A stretch of 63,593 bases of DNA, taken from positions 1 through 63,593 of the forward strand of contig QCNT01000005.1 of NCBI GenBank assembly GCA_003213135.1. Reading direction: 5' to 3'. Positions within the stretch are counted from its first letter, which is position 1. Each line of letters opens with the position of its first letter. The notes under the pieces were generated by a model. It saw only the letters and a program-made list of their open reading frames with translations. It ran no database searches and was not told where the DNA came from. This stretch comes from Pelagibacteraceae bacterium AG-426-I15. GTDB taxonomy: Bacteria; Pseudomonadota; Alphaproteobacteria; Pelagibacterales; Pelagibacteraceae. Made by a program: the position numbers and the translations under genes. Shown here piece after piece: positions 7,106 to 15,957 of this stretch.

Positions 7106-8734
7106 TTAATTTATTTCTTTAGCTTTTTTTCTCAGCTCAAATTTTTGAATTTTACCTGTTGATGTTTTTGGTAATTCACAAAATTCGACTTTTTTTGGCA
7201 CTTTAAATCCCGCAAGCGTTTCTTTACAAAAAGAAATGAGCTCTTTTTCAGTAACTTTTTTATCTTTGACAGTCTCTATGAATGCACAAGGTACTTCGCC
7301 CCATTTTTCATCTGGTTTAGCAACTACCGCTGCTATAGATACTGATGGATGTTTGGCTAATGTATTTTCAATTTCTATTGATGATATATTTTCTCCCCCA
7401 GAAATAATTATATCTTTTGATCTATCTTGAATTTTTACATAACCATCTTCGTGCATTACTGCTAGATCGCCAGAATGAAACCAGCCCCCCTTCATTGCTT
7501 TATCGGTCGATTCTTTATCTTTAAAATAACCTTTCATTACAACATTTGCTCTAATCATTATCTCTCCAATAGTTTTTCCATCTCTTGGAACTTCTTTCAT
7601 AGTTTTGGGATCCATAATTGTTACACCTTCAGTGTTTGGGTATCTTACTCCTTGGCGTGCTTTTATCTCATTTTTTTTCTCTTCATCATAATTGTTCCAA
7701 GTATCATTCCAAGCACACTGCGTTACATGCCCGTACGTCTCTGTTAATCCATAAACATGCATTACATCAAAACCAAGACTTTCCATTTTTTTAAAAATAA
7801 TACTTGGTGGAGGGGCACCTGCTGTTAAGACAGATACTTTATGTTTAAGTTTTTTTCTCTCGCTTTCTGAAGCGCCGGTAATCATATTTAATACTATTGG
7901 TGCGCCGCCGAAATGAGTAATATTATATTTATCTATTAGTTCAAAAATTTTTTTTATATCAATATTCCTTAAACAGATTGTTCGACCATTTAACATTGGT
8001 ACAGTCCATGGATAACCCCAGCCATTACAATGAAACATGGGAACAACAGTTAAAAAATTTAATCTATTTGGCATATTCCAAGCCGCAGCACTACCGGTTG
8101 ACATTAAATATGATCCTCTATGATGATAAACAACACCCTTAGGATTTCCTGTTGTCCCGGAAGTATAACTCAATGATATAGCTTGCCACTCATCATCGGG
8201 CATATTCCAATCATAATTATCATCACCAGTTTTTAAAAACTTTTCATATTCTAAATCACCAATTTTTTCTAATTTTGATTGATCAACGTATTTGTCAGCA
8301 ATATCAATTATAGTGATTTTATTTTTAATTGATGCTAATGCCTTTTTAACTTCTTTGTGAAGCTGCCTATCAACAACCAAAACTTTTGCATCACTATGAT
8401 CTAAAATGTATGCAATTGTCTTTGCGTCCAATCTAATGTTGATTGTATTTAGAACGGCGCCCGTCATAGGTACTGAATAATGAGCCTCGAATATTTCAGG
8501 TGTATTAAAAGCCAAAAAAGAAACAGTATCACCCTTTTTAATACCAATTTTTTCTAAAGCGCTAGCAAACTTTACACACCTATTGTAAACTTGACTCCAG
8601 GTGTATTTGCGGTCCTCATAAATTAACGCTTCGTAAGTTGGATATATATCCTTTGCTCTTTGTAAAAAAGACAAAGGGGTAAGAGGCACAAAATTTGCGT
8701 TATTTTTATTTAAATTTGTGTCGTAATGATTCAT
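7106..8734 (-). CDS. dmdB: 3-methylmercaptopropionyl-CoA ligase (DmdB-like acyl-CoA synthetase)
   Basis: 542 residues, ANL superfamily. The phosphate loop SYTSGTTGNPKGV, the YGLTET motif, the hinge GGWFHSGDLAVMHEDGY and the C-terminal catalytic lysine in KTSTGKIQKFELR are all present. The N-terminus (NANFVPLTPLSFLQRA) resembles characterised DmdB enzymes. It would activate methylmercaptopropionate with ATP and CoA. Taken alone it could be a medium-chain acyl-CoA ligase; the company of dmdA and a dmdC-type dehydrogenase makes DmdB the best reading. It lies 2 nt after dmdC. Confidence 0.85.
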   Translation of the reverse strand: MNHYDTNLNKNNANFVPLTPLSFLQRAKDIYPTYEALIYEDRKYTWSQVYNRCVKFASALEKIGIKKGDTVSFLAFNTPEIFEAHYSVPMTGAVLNTINIRLDAKTIAYILDHSDAKVLVVDRQLHKEVKKALASIKNKITIIDIADKYVDQSKLEKIGDLEYEKFLKTGDDNYDWNMPDDEWQAISLSYTSGTTGNPKGVVYHHRGSYLMSTGSAAAWNMPNRLNFLTVVPMFHCNGWGYPWTVPMLNGRTICLRNIDIKKIFELIDKYNITHFGGAPIVLNMITGASESERKKLKHKVSVLTAGAPPPSIIFKKMESLGFDVMHVYGLTETYGHVTQCAWNDTWNNYDEEKKNEIKARQGVRYPNTEGVTIMDPKTMKEVPRDGKTIGEIMIRANVVMKGYFKDKESTDKAMKGGWFHSGDLAVMHEDGYVKIQDRSKDIIISGGENISSIEIENTLAKHPSVSIAAVVAKPDEKWGEVPCAFIETVKDKKVTEKELISFCKETLAGFKVPKKVEFCELPKTSTGKIQKFELRKKAKEIN

Positions 8735-8736
8735 TA

Positions 8737-10497
8737 TTAATTAAAGTTTGATTTCATCATAGTTTCACTACCTGTTACAGCAGATAAATAATGACTTTGT
8801 ACTCTTGGTAAAATTTTATCAAAATAATATGTTGCAGTGTTAATTTTATCTTCATAAAAAGATTTATTTTCTTTTATTTTATCATGACTAACCTTTAAAA
8901 TTTTTAACCATGAGTGTGCAAGACCAATATATCCAAACACTTTTAAATAATCGTTACAAGCCGCACTTACATCATCTTTAGATGTTTTGTTTTTTTCACC
9001 AAGCCAAAGTGTAAAATTATTCAATAATTCTAAATATTTTAAAAATTTTTGAACAAACAATGATAAATTTTTATCTTTTTCAAGTGCCTTGGCTTCATTA
9101 GTAAGCTGACTAATATACCTATCAAAAATTTTATTATTAAGAATTTTTCTGTAAACAAGATCTATAGCTTGAACAGAGTTTGTGCCTTCATATATTGGGG
9201 TTATCCTATTGTCTCTAAATAACTGTTCAATACCTTGATCTTTTGTATAACCATAACCACCAAAAACTTGAATTGCGTCATTTGTTATTTCCATTCCAAT
9301 ATCTGTAAAAAAAGATTTTATAAGTGGCGTCATCATAGAAACCATATCATTAGCATTTTTTTTAATTGTTGAATCTGAATGATTTAAACTAACATCTATT
9401 TGTTGGGATACCCAAAAAGCTAAAGATCTTTGTCCTTCAATTAATGATTTCATGTTCATTAAACTTCTTCTGATGTCTGCGTGCTTTATTATTAAATCTG
9501 CATCTTTATTATTACTGTTGTTTGCCTTGCCCTGCTTTCTCTCTTTCGCGTATGAAAGTGCATTTTGGTATGCTGTTTCTGCGATACCTAAACCTTGAAT
9601 ACCCACAACAATTCTTTCTAAGTTCATCATAGTGAACATTGAACTCAAACCTTTATTTTCTGGTCCTATCATATAACCAGTTGCATCTTCAAAGTTCAGA
9701 ACACAAGTTGGAGATCCTTTAATTCCCATTTTTGTTTCTATCGATCCTGTGTTAACTCCATTTCTTGGACCAATTGATCCATCGTCTTTAACAATAAATT
9801 TGGGAACAAGAAATAAACTAATACCCTTTGTTCCAGATGGAGATCCAGGAACTCTTGCTAACACTAAATGTATTATATTTTCTGTTAAATCATGGTCACC
9901 CGAGGTTATAAAAATTTTTTGTCCTGTTATCTTGAATGAATTATCTTTTTGCTTAACAGCTTTTGTTTTTAAGAGTCCTAAATCTGTTCCACAGTGAGAC
10001 TCGGTTAAACACATAGTTCCACTCCATTTGCCCTCGACAATTTTTGGTAGATATTTATTTTTAATTTTTTCATCAGCATGATGTAAAATACAGTTATATG
10101 CTCCAATACTTAATTCACTATAAAGCTTGAAGGAAAGACTCGATGATGAAAGCATCTCTTCAAAGAATGTACTCACAGTCTTTGGCATACCTTGACCGCC
10201 GTATTTTGGATCGCAAGACAATGATGTCCACCCGTCTTCAATAAATTTCTTATAAGCTTCTTTATAGCCTGGTGGAGATCGAACTATTCCATTTTCGTAA
10301 ACACAGGGTTTTTCATCTCCTATCTTAGCTAGAGGTAAAATTAGTTCCTGATTAATTTTAGCAGCTTGTTGTAAAACATCTTTAACTAAATCAGAATTTA
10401 TTTCTTTATATTTATCTATTTCTTTATAGTTTTTATTATCTTTTAAGTGATCAAATAAGAACATCATTTCTTCTACTGGTGCATTATATATAGGCAT
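8737..10497 (-). CDS. dmdC: 3-methylmercaptopropionyl-CoA dehydrogenase (DmdC-like)
   Basis: 586 residues, the long acyl-CoA dehydrogenase form typical of DmdC, not the usual 380-400. Visible are an N-terminal extension, the FAD/acyl motif CLTESHCGTDLGLLKT, GQKIFITSGDHD, the FGGYGYTKDQ motif and the PIYEGTNSVQA motif with the likely catalytic glutamate near residue 434, plus a C-terminal helical extension. It would form methylthioacryloyl-CoA. Its ATG directly follows the fadB-like stop codon. Known family members outside dmd operons act on other acyl-CoAs, so specificity rests partly on context. Confidence 0.87.
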   Translation of the reverse strand: MPIYNAPVEEMMFLFDHLKDNKNYKEIDKYKEINSDLVKDVLQQAAKINQELILPLAKIGDEKPCVYENGIVRSPPGYKEAYKKFIEDGWTSLSCDPKYGGQGMPKTVSTFFEEMLSSSSLSFKLYSELSIGAYNCILHHADEKIKNKYLPKIVEGKWSGTMCLTESHCGTDLGLLKTKAVKQKDNSFKITGQKIFITSGDHDLTENIIHLVLARVPGSPSGTKGISLFLVPKFIVKDDGSIGPRNGVNTGSIETKMGIKGSPTCVLNFEDATGYMIGPENKGLSSMFTMMNLERIVVGIQGLGIAETAYQNALSYAKERKQGKANNSNNKDADLIIKHADIRRSLMNMKSLIEGQRSLAFWVSQQIDVSLNHSDSTIKKNANDMVSMMTPLIKSFFTDIGMEITNDAIQVFGGYGYTKDQGIEQLFRDNRITPIYEGTNSVQAIDLVYRKILNNKIFDRYISQLTNEAKALEKDKNLSLFVQKFLKYLELLNNFTLWLGEKNKTSKDDVSAACNDYLKVFGYIGLAHSWLKILKVSHDKIKENKSFYEDKINTATYYFDKILPRVQSHYLSAVTGSETMMKSNFN

Positions 10498-12720
10498 TTA
10501 GTTTATAAGTGGTTTTCCTGTTTTTAAAGTATGAGCTATTCTACTCTGAGTACTTTTAGTGTCTAATAATTTCATAAAACTATTTAATTCTAGATTATAC
10601 ATTTGATCCTCGGAAATTTCTTTATTTTTTTCAGTATCTCCACCACTCAATACATATGCTAATTCTTTACCAACTACCATACCATGGTCTAAAATCTTTT
10701 TATTATTATATAATTCATCAAGTTTCTTTTGCATTTTTTGTCTCACTTGGTTCCCTGATAATTTAAATTTACATTTCATAGGGGGGGTAAAATCTTTATT
10801 TTTTTCGATAAATTTTCTAGCTACTCCAAAAAGGTTGTTTCGGTTAATAATAACTTCGTTGTTTTTGTCTAAAAATAAAAGAGGTTTTGCTTCTTGAGGT
10901 GAAGAAGCTGTTTTTGCATAACCAATAATGTCAAATACCTTGAGCGATGCGAAATCTGGATCATTTTTTGACTCATTAGTTTGTGTCCAGCGCCACAAAA
11001 GCTCTTTACAACCACCTCCCGCTGGAACCAAACCAACAATAGTTTCAACTAGACCCATAACTATATTAGTATGAGATACCACATAATTGCTTTGCAATAA
11101 TACCTCTTCGCCGCCGCCAAGAGCTAGACCAGATGGTGCAGAAATAACTGGATTTTCGCAATATTTTAAATGTTTACATGTTTTTTGAAAATACTTTATG
11201 AATTTTTCAACAGATTTCATATCTCCTTTTTTAACAAATTCCATCACATAATTAAGATTAACACCTGCTGAAAATTGCATACTTTCATTTATTATAATCA
11301 AAGGTTTGTCGGTAGCATTCATTAATGCATCCATAGAATTATAGTCTAAAGCATTAGCTTTGGTATTAAACTCAACAATATTAAAGTCATTGAATCGAAA
11401 AATTTCTGCAGATTCATTTTTATCTATTTTTGTAACAGATTTTTTTATTTTTCCTAATGTTACAATGTTAGTATATTTTTGGCGTTCATCATAAAAATTT
11501 TTAAGTTTTTTATTTTTTAGATTTTGAAGGAAAGGATTTAATTTAGTATTACCTATTTTGGTAAAAAAATTATCCAAACCAATCGATTCTAACATTTCAA
11601 AAGGCCCCATAGACCAATTGAAACCAAGTCTAAGTGCTTCGTCTATATCATTATACTCTTTTGTTATCTGGGGTACCAAAGATGATGAATATAAAATTAT
11701 TTTTGATATTACTGACCATGCATATTTTCCATACTTATCATTTCTATTAATTAATTTTAAAAGATTTACTTTTTCGATATTTAGCTCAATTTTTTTTGAT
11801 GGAGAGTACGAGTTTTTATCTATATCAAGAGCTTCGAGGATCTTATTGTTGTTTTCTTTATTTATTCTATAAAAACCACCCTTGCCTTTTCGTCCAGTAT
11901 ATCCTTTGTCAATTAATGTTTTTATAATAGGTATTCCATCTACTACATTTTGAAAATCATCTTTTGGATCCAATTCTTTTTTAAAACTTTTAAGAACGTC
12001 TGACATTAAATCAATACCAATTAAATCGTATAAAGCAAAAACTCCTGTTTTTGGAATTCCCATTGGCCTTCCAAACACAGCATCTGCTTCTTCTATAGAA
12101 AGTTTCATTGAAATTGCTTCGGTCATCGCAATTTGCATTGAATAAACTCCAATTCTATTTCCTAAAAAACCAGGTGTATCGCCACATACAATTACACCTT
12201 TTCCTAAATTCTTTTCACAAAAATTTTTTAATAATTCTATTTTATTTTTATCATTGTTTTCTTCTCTGACGATTTCAAGAAGTCCCATATATCTAACTGG
12301 ATTAAAAAAATGTGTTATACAAAAATCTTTTTTATCATTTTCATTTAATTTTTGAGATAATATTTTAAGAGGAATTGTAGATGTATTAGATGATACTACA
12401 GAGTTTTTCTTTCTTTTATCAAATATTTTTTTATATATATCATGCTTTATATCAATTCTTTCTACAACTGCTTCTATAATCCAATCTGCATCAGAAACTT
12501 GATCAAAATTTTTATTAATAGTTCCTGTCTTTAATCCATCAATTTTAGATTTTTCAAATAAAAGTGGAGGTTTTGATTTTAATATTCTTTCTCGAGCTTT
12601 TTCAACAATTTCATCTTTTAGATCTAATAATACTACTGGAATATTAGCATTACATAGATGGGCTGCTATTCCGCTTCCCATAGTTCCCGATCCAATAATG
12701 ACTACTTTGTTTATTTTCAT
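10498..12720 (-). CDS. FadB-like 3-hydroxyacyl-CoA dehydrogenase fused to a C-terminal crotonase domain
   Basis: 740 residues from the ATG at 12718-12720. Order: NAD-binding dehydrogenase domain ([15 protein letters not shown] near the start, HFFNPV near 137), two C-terminal dehydrogenase domains (to about 400), then a crotonase domain (about 445-740), reversed relative to E. coli FadB. The crotonase keeps both catalytic glutamates, E539 (GGGEEV) and E559 (LVETIVG). It is therefore the best candidate in the operon for hydrating methylthioacryloyl-CoA or other enoyl-CoAs. A longer frame starting with TTG at 12768 lies inside tRNA-Pro and is rejected. The start is only 4 nt after the encoded CCA of tRNA-Pro, so there is no room for a separate ribosome-binding site. 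Confidence 0.88.
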   Translation of the reverse strand: MKINKVVIIGSGTMGSGIAAHLCNANIPVVLLDLKDEIVEKARERILKSKPPLLFEKSKIDGLKTGTINKNFDQVSDADWIIEAVVERIDIKHDIYKKIFDKRKKNSVVSSNTSTIPLKILSQKLNENDKKDFCITHFFNPVRYMGLLEIVREENNDKNKIELLKNFCEKNLGKGVIVCGDTPGFLGNRIGVYSMQIAMTEAISMKLSIEEADAVFGRPMGIPKTGVFALYDLIGIDLMSDVLKSFKKELDPKDDFQNVVDGIPIIKTLIDKGYTGRKGKGGFYRINKENNNKILEALDIDKNSYSPSKKIELNIEKVNLLKLINRNDKYGKYAWSVISKIILYSSSLVPQITKEYNDIDEALRLGFNWSMGPFEMLESIGLDNFFTKIGNTKLNPFLQNLKNKKLKNFYDERQKYTNIVTLGKIKKSVTKIDKNESAEIFRFNDFNIVEFNTKANALDYNSMDALMNATDKPLIIINESMQFSAGVNLNYVMEFVKKGDMKSVEKFIKYFQKTCKHLKYCENPVISAPSGLALGGGEEVLLQSNYVVSHTNIVMGLVETIVGLVPAGGGCKELLWRWTQTNESKNDPDFASLKVFDIIGYAKTASSPQEAKPLLFLDKNNEVIINRNNLFGVARKFIEKNKDFTPPMKCKFKLSGNQVRQKMQKKLDELYNNKKILDHGMVVGKELAYVLSGGDTEKNKEISEDQMYNLELNSFMKLLDTKSTQSRIAHTLKTGKPLIN

Positions 12721-12724
12721 AAAA

Positions 12725-12801
<77 letters not shown>

Positions 12802-12811
12802 AAAGACTATT

Positions 12812-12840
12812 TATATAGATTAAATGTGGTATTTTATCAA
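12812..12840 (-). promoter_or_regulatory. Promoter for tRNA-Pro and the dmd operon
   Basis: Minus strand: -35 TTGATA (12835-12840), 17-bp spacer, -10 TATATA (12812-12817). The predicted start near 12805 is only a few nt upstream of the mature tRNA 5' end. No second promoter can fit between tRNA-Pro and the next gene. Confidence 0.55.
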
Positions 12841-12872
12841 TTGAAAGATAATTACATTTATAAAATTCTAGA

Positions 12873-12878
12873 TATAAT
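12873..12878 (+). promoter_or_regulatory. -10 element for nhaA, near-leaderless
   Basis: TATAAT sits 9 bp before the nhaA ATG at 12888; the expected start (about 12885) would give an almost leaderless mRNA. The -35 is weak, so confidence is low. Confidence 0.3.
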
Positions 12879-12887
12879 TACAAAGAA

Positions 12888-14066
12888 ATGATTCAGTATA
12901 TTTCCAAACCTTTTAAATGGTTTTTTAAATTGGAGGCTGCCTCAGGACTCGTCCTCTTATTTGCCGCTATTGCAGCATTAATAGTAAGTAATTCATTTCT
13001 AGGCCAATTCTATAATGAGATTTTAGAGGCGTATTTCAGTTTAGGTTTTGCAAAATTTAAAATTAAATTAACAGTTTTACATTGGATTAATGATGTGTTG
13101 ATGGCCATTTTCTTTTTTTTAGTTTCTTTAGAAATTAAAAGAGAGTTTATTCAGGGTGAACTGTCAAATCCAAAGCAAGCACTTTTGCCGATTGTTGGGG
13201 CAGTAGGTGGAATGTTGGTTCCTGCTCTTATATATATTGTTATAAATTTTACAAACATAGAAACATTGAGGGGATGGGCCATTCCGTCAGCTACTGATAT
13301 TGCTTTCTCTTTAGGTGTATTGTCTTTGCTTGGTAAAAGAGTTCCTGTTTCATTAAAAGTTTTTCTTACAGCCTTAGCAATTATAGATGATTTAGGAGCT
13401 ATCGTAATTATTGCTTTTTTCTACTCAGGAAATGTTCAATTTATTTATTTGTTATTAATGTTGGTAAGTGTAATTGGATTAGTGATATTAAATAGACTTA
13501 ATATTAGAAATTTTATTCCTTATCTTATAATTGGAATTATTTTATGGGAATTTACACATCAATCTGGAATACATGCTACAATTGCTGGAGTACTTCTCGC
13601 ATTAACAATTCCACATAAAGATAATAAAAAGGGCCACAAAGACTCACTTTTGATCAAATTAGAACATGCAATTTCTCCATATGTTTTATTTGGTATTATG
13701 CCAATTTTTGCTTTTGCAAACGCAGGAGTCTCATTAGATGGATTAACTCTCAAAACATTGATGGATCCAGTGCCTCTTGGAATTGTTTGCGGATTATTTA
13801 TAGGTAAACAATTAGGTGTATTTATATTTTCATATTTATCAATCAAATTAAAAATTGCAGAAATGCCTAGTAATAGTAATTGGGGTGTTTTTTACGGTGT
13901 CGGTGTATTAACGGGTATTGGTTTCACAATGAGTCTATTTGTAGGAAATCTTGCTTTTATTGAGTCAACTCAATATATAAGCGGAGTTAAAATTGGAGTA
14001 TTATTGGGTTCTTTGTTGTCAACAGTATTTGGTTATATTTTAATTTTGCTATGTTCAAAAAAATAA
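12888..14066 (+). CDS. nhaA: Na+/H+ antiporter NhaA
   Basis: 392 residues, the usual NhaA length, with twelve hydrophobic segments. Family motifs: FFFLVSLEIKREF, GAVGGMLVPA, WAIPSATDIAFSLGVL and ALAIIDDLGAIVIIA, which holds the paired aspartates for Na+/H+ exchange, and GIGFTMSLFVGNLAF near the end. It expels sodium using the proton gradient in the inner membrane. It diverges from the tRNA-Pro operon and overlaps the following SufU-like gene by 16 bp. Confidence 0.96.
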   Translation: MIQYISKPFKWFFKLEAASGLVLLFAAIAALIVSNSFLGQFYNEILEAYFSLGFAKFKIKLTVLHWINDVLMAIFFFLVSLEIKREFIQGELSNPKQALLPIVGAVGGMLVPALIYIVINFTNIETLRGWAIPSATDIAFSLGVLSLLGKRVPVSLKVFLTALAIIDDLGAIVIIAFFYSGNVQFIYLLLMLVSVIGLVILNRLNIRNFIPYLIIGIILWEFTHQSGIHATIAGVLLALTIPHKDNKKGHKDSLLIKLEHAISPYVLFGIMPIFAFANAGVSLDGLTLKTLMDPVPLGIVCGLFIGKQLGVFIFSYLSIKLKIAEMPSNSNWGVFYGVGVLTGIGFTMSLFVGNLAFIESTQYISGVKIGVLLGSLLSTVFGYILILLCSKK

Positions 14067-14410
14067 TTAACAAAAAAATATTAAAACTTGCGTATGATTT
14101 GTCAAATTATGGAATAAAAAAAAAATCAAAATACACTTCAAATTTAAAAAATAAAAAATGTGGCGATAAAATAAAAGTAGAGCTTCAAATTAAAAACAAA
14201 AAGATAATTAATATGTGCTATGAAACTGAGTCTTGCATTCTTTGTCAGGCGTCGGCCAGTTTGTTATCTAAAAGGGTAAAGAATACGCCAATCAAAGATT
14301 TAGATAAAATTTTAAAATCTAGGAGTTTTGAAAATTTAATGTCTAAAAAATATTTACCTAGAAGAGATTGTATAATGCTGCCATATAACGCCTTAAAAAA
14401 AGCTTTATAA
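14051..14410 (+). CDS. SufU/IscU-like iron-sulfur scaffold protein
   Basis: 119 residues. The three conserved cysteines of the family are in place: NKKCGDKI (Cys of the CGD motif), SCILCQASASLLS and RRDCIMLPY near the end, the last with the R-x-x-C pattern. These proteins hold a nascent Fe-S cluster or act as zinc-containing sulfur acceptors. The first 30 residues are very lysine-rich. It overlaps nhaA by 16 bp and is not beside suf or isc genes here. Scaffold versus sulfur-transfer role cannot be decided. Confidence 0.8.
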   Translation: MFKKIINKKILKLAYDLSNYGIKKKSKYTSNLKNKKCGDKIKVELQIKNKKIINMCYETESCILCQASASLLSKRVKNTPIKDLDKILKSRSFENLMSKKYLPRRDCIMLPYNALKKAL

Positions 14411-14411
14411 T

Positions 14412-15176
14412 TTATAAATCTAATCTCATTCCATCATGGGCAGGAATTATATTTTTTGGTAGTGATTTTTTTAAATAATCGTAATCAAGATCAGAATGAA
14501 GATTTGTTAGAATTGTTTTATGAGGATTAAATTTTCTGCTTATTTTAATTGCCTGAGATAAGTTAAAATGAGACGGGTGCTCATTAAATTTAAGAGAATC
14601 TAAAATTAAATATTTTAAGTTTTTAAGCTTGCTATAATCTTTATAATATATTTCATTTACATCGCTAATATATGCAATTTTATCAATTACATATGCTGTT
14701 GATTTAATTTTTCCGTGCCTTACATAAAAAGATTTAACTGTTATTTTGTCACTTTTTTTATATAAATAAAATTTATCTTTTACTAGATTGCCATTTAAAA
14801 TTGGCACATACCCTTGTCCACCATAAAAACAGTAATCATATTTTTTTTTTAAATTTTTAAGAGTTTCTTTATTTGCAAAAATATCGATTTTTTTTTTATT
14901 TTTCCAAAAAAAAGGTCTTAATTCAAAAATACCACTGGTCTGATCAGCATGCTCGTGTGTATACAAAACATAATCGATATTATGAATTTTGTTATCTATA
15001 AACTGTTTTCTAATATCAGGAGATGTATCGATTAATACAGATAAATCTCCTTTTTTTAAAATAGCCGAGCATCTTGTTCGTGAATTGAAATTATTTTTTT
15101 TATCGCAATTACCCCAGTTTCCAGAAATCCAGGGAACACCTACGGAGCTTCCGCAACCTAAAATAATAAACTTCAT
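14412..15176 (-). CDS. MBL-fold metallohydrolase (PhnP/RNase Z-like group)
   Basis: 254 residues. Starts with FLGCGSSVGVP-type ILGCGSSVGVP and RTRCSAILK, then the metal motif THEHADQTSGI, a later histidine in FYVRHG, an aspartate in YISDVNE and HPSHFNLSQA, and ends PAHDGM. This set belongs to the PhnP-like phosphodiesterase branch that in many alphaproteobacteria follows tatD. It overlaps tatD by 4 bp. The substrate is unknown; a cyclic phosphodiester is the family precedent. Confidence 0.85.
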   Translation of the reverse strand: MKFIILGCGSSVGVPWISGNWGNCDKKNNFNSRTRCSAILKKGDLSVLIDTSPDIRKQFIDNKIHNIDYVLYTHEHADQTSGIFELRPFFWKNKKKIDIFANKETLKNLKKKYDYCFYGGQGYVPILNGNLVKDKFYLYKKSDKITVKSFYVRHGKIKSTAYVIDKIAYISDVNEIYYKDYSKLKNLKYLILDSLKFNEHPSHFNLSQAIKISRKFNPHKTILTNLHSDLDYDYLKKSLPKNIIPAHDGMRLDL

Positions 15177-15955
15177 AGTTTGTTATTCATATCAAATAAT
15201 TTAAAAAAATTACTGGTTGTTATGGAAGAAATATTACTTTCTGTATCATTCTTGATTTTAGCAATGTGTTTTAATGTATGAATTATATGCGATGGTTCGT
15301 TAATTTTGCCTCTTAAAGGTTCTGGAGAAAGATATGGGGAGTCTGTTTCTAACAAAATTTTATCATTCGGTATTGACTTAAATACATCGCTAAGTTCATT
15401 TGACTTTTTAAAGGTTACAATGCCACTAGCTGAAAAATAACAGCCTAAATCTAATAGCTTGTGAGCAAATTCTTTGCTTCCAGTAAAACAATGCATTAAA
15501 ACTTTAAAATTCTTATTCTTAATTTCACTTTTTAAAATTTCAAATGTGTCCTTCTCAGCAGATCTTGTGTGAACGATTAGAGTTGAAGATAATTGTTGTG
15601 CAGCATTTATATGTTTTATAAAACAATCTTTTTGTGAATCAACATCGGAATTTTCATAAAAAAAATCAAGCCCGGTCTCCCCTATTCCAATAATTTTTGG
15701 ATTTTTGAAATTCGTTATTATTTTATTTGTCGAAAGGTTTTTGTATAACTTTGACTCGTGAGGATGTATACCGTAAGTTCCATAAACATTTTTATATTTT
15801 TTAATTATATCTAAAATTTTTTTATAACTTTCGTCCTTAGTGCAAATAGTTAAAAAATATTTTACACCAACATTATTAGCTCTTTCCAAAACATTATCTA
15901 AATTTTGTATCAAAGGTTCATAATCGAGATGACAATGTGAGTCTATTAATATCAA
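15173..15955 (-). CDS. tatD: TatD-family metal-dependent hydrolase/DNase
   Basis: 260 residues. Motifs: DSHCHLDYE (metal ligands), YGIHPHES, GIGETGLDFFY, HTRSAEKDTFEIL, MHCFTGS and LLETDSPYLSPEPLRGK. TatD proteins are 3'-5' exonucleases, though some act on other substrates. The best start is a TTG at 15953-15955, two nt after the glycosyltransferase stop, giving MILIDSHCH; there is no upstream ATG. Neighbour of the MBL hydrolase as in other alphaproteobacteria, but metG/holB/tmk, often upstream, are not present here. Confidence 0.92.
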   Translation of the reverse strand: MILIDSHCHLDYEPLIQNLDNVLERANNVGVKYFLTICTKDESYKKILDIIKKYKNVYGTYGIHPHESKLYKNLSTNKIITNFKNPKIIGIGETGLDFFYENSDVDSQKDCFIKHINAAQQLSSTLIVHTRSAEKDTFEILKSEIKNKNFKVLMHCFTGSKEFAHKLLDLGCYFSASGIVTFKKSNELSDVFKSIPNDKILLETDSPYLSPEPLRGKINEPSHIIHTLKHIAKIKNDTESNISSITTSNFFKLFDMNNKL

Positions 15956-15957
15956 TA

